Part shown: positions 59,150 to 59,206 of the stretch, piece by piece
Layout: every line of letters starts with the position of its first letter
How positions within the stretch are numbered: the stretch's first letter is position 1
Assembly: GCF_014648995.1 (NCBI RefSeq)
Contig: NZ_BMSE01000034.1
Span: 1-59,206, forward strand
Source of the DNA: Streptomyces massasporeus
GTDB taxonomy: Bacteria; Actinomycetota; Actinomycetes; Streptomycetales; Streptomycetaceae
Reading direction: 5' to 3'
DNA length: 59,206 nt
Made by a program: the position numbers and the translations under genes
Notes under the pieces: model-generated
What the model saw: only the letters and a program-made list of their open reading frames with translations
What the model was told of the DNA's origin: nothing
The model's database searches: none

Positions 59150-59206
59150 CTAGGTCGTGTCCGCAAAGTGGTGGCGTCGTTGGTCTGTTCGTGGTGCGTC
59201 GTCATG
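59150..59206. mobile_element. Possible left end of an insertion sequence (cut by window edge)
   Basis: From a CTAG site (59150-59153) a new sequence begins: GGTCGTGTCCGCAAAGTGGT, then a run up to ATG at the last three bases. The CTAG context resembles that of the MITE, and a start codon about 50 bases inside is right for a transposase. The rest is beyond the window, so this is a guess. Confidence 0.3.

Noticed and set aside
1..59206. CRISPR array, rRNA or tRNA genes
   Set aside because: No regularly spaced repeats and no tRNA cloverleaf or rRNA segment seen on either strand; the tandem and dispersed repeats found have other structures.

Overview
The window is high-GC DNA with GTG starts, leaderless promoters and long spurious open frames opposite real genes, all typical of Streptomyces. 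The gene order runs ctaD-ctaC, nadA, pspA, cobalamin genes, pepA, lpd-sucB, aceE, lipB-lipA, glnA. It matches what I remember of the S. coelicolor core chromosome from about SCO2155 to just past SCO2198 (recall, not a search). Most of the window is therefore conserved chromosome with small accessory patches.

Layout. 0-8 kb: the start of ctaD (cut by the window edge), ctaC, a cysteine desulfurase-TusA fusion, a PfkB sugar/nucleoside kinase, a membrane-anchored secreted protein, an ErpA-type Fe-S protein and nadA. 8-16 kb: a Ser/Thr kinase with a beta-propeller sensor, an RND exporter and a two-component system. 16-19 kb: PspA with its partner PspAA, a DUF3043 membrane protein and a CmoM-like methyltransferase. 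19-26 kb: cobU (fused to a metallo-beta-lactamase-like domain), cobT and cobS for the late steps of cobalamin assembly, interspersed with a methyltransferase and membrane proteins. 26-28.3 kb: a small polysaccharide locus with a spherulin-4 (GH135) hydrolase, a GH114 lipoprotein and the deleted remnant of an Agd3-like deacetylase. 28.6-37.6 kb: pepA, then lpd, sucB, a GntR regulator and aceE. 37.8-46.7 kb: a WYL regulator, DUF4240, a PGRP amidase, a MarP-type protease, GNAT, a TIGR01777 epimerase, a flavin oxidase and an HTH/TPR regulator. 46.9-52.3 kb: lipB, lipA, small proteins and glnA behind a GlnR site. 52.3-59.2 kb: a small membrane protein ending in a 143-bp MITE, a HEAT-repeat protein, a cupin, HtpX with PspAB, a hydrolase-phosphotransferase fusion and an AlkZ-like protein. 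The last bases may be the edge of an insertion sequence.

How the genes work together. The lipoate pathway (lipB, lipA) lies within 20 kb of the lipoylated E2 enzyme (sucB), its E3 (lpd) and the pyruvate dehydrogenase E1 (aceE). A 17-bp palindrome overlaps the probable aceE -35 region and is a candidate site for the adjacent GntR protein. The envelope-stress (Psp) components are split between two loci 38 kb apart. The most unusual find is the 26-28 kb locus. It carries bacterial counterparts of three enzyme families from the fungal galactosaminogalactan cluster (Sph3, Ega3, Agd3), with the deacetylase destroyed by an internal deletion. Dispersed Streptomyces intergenic repeats occur at eight or more places, and a different repeat sits in frame inside lipB.
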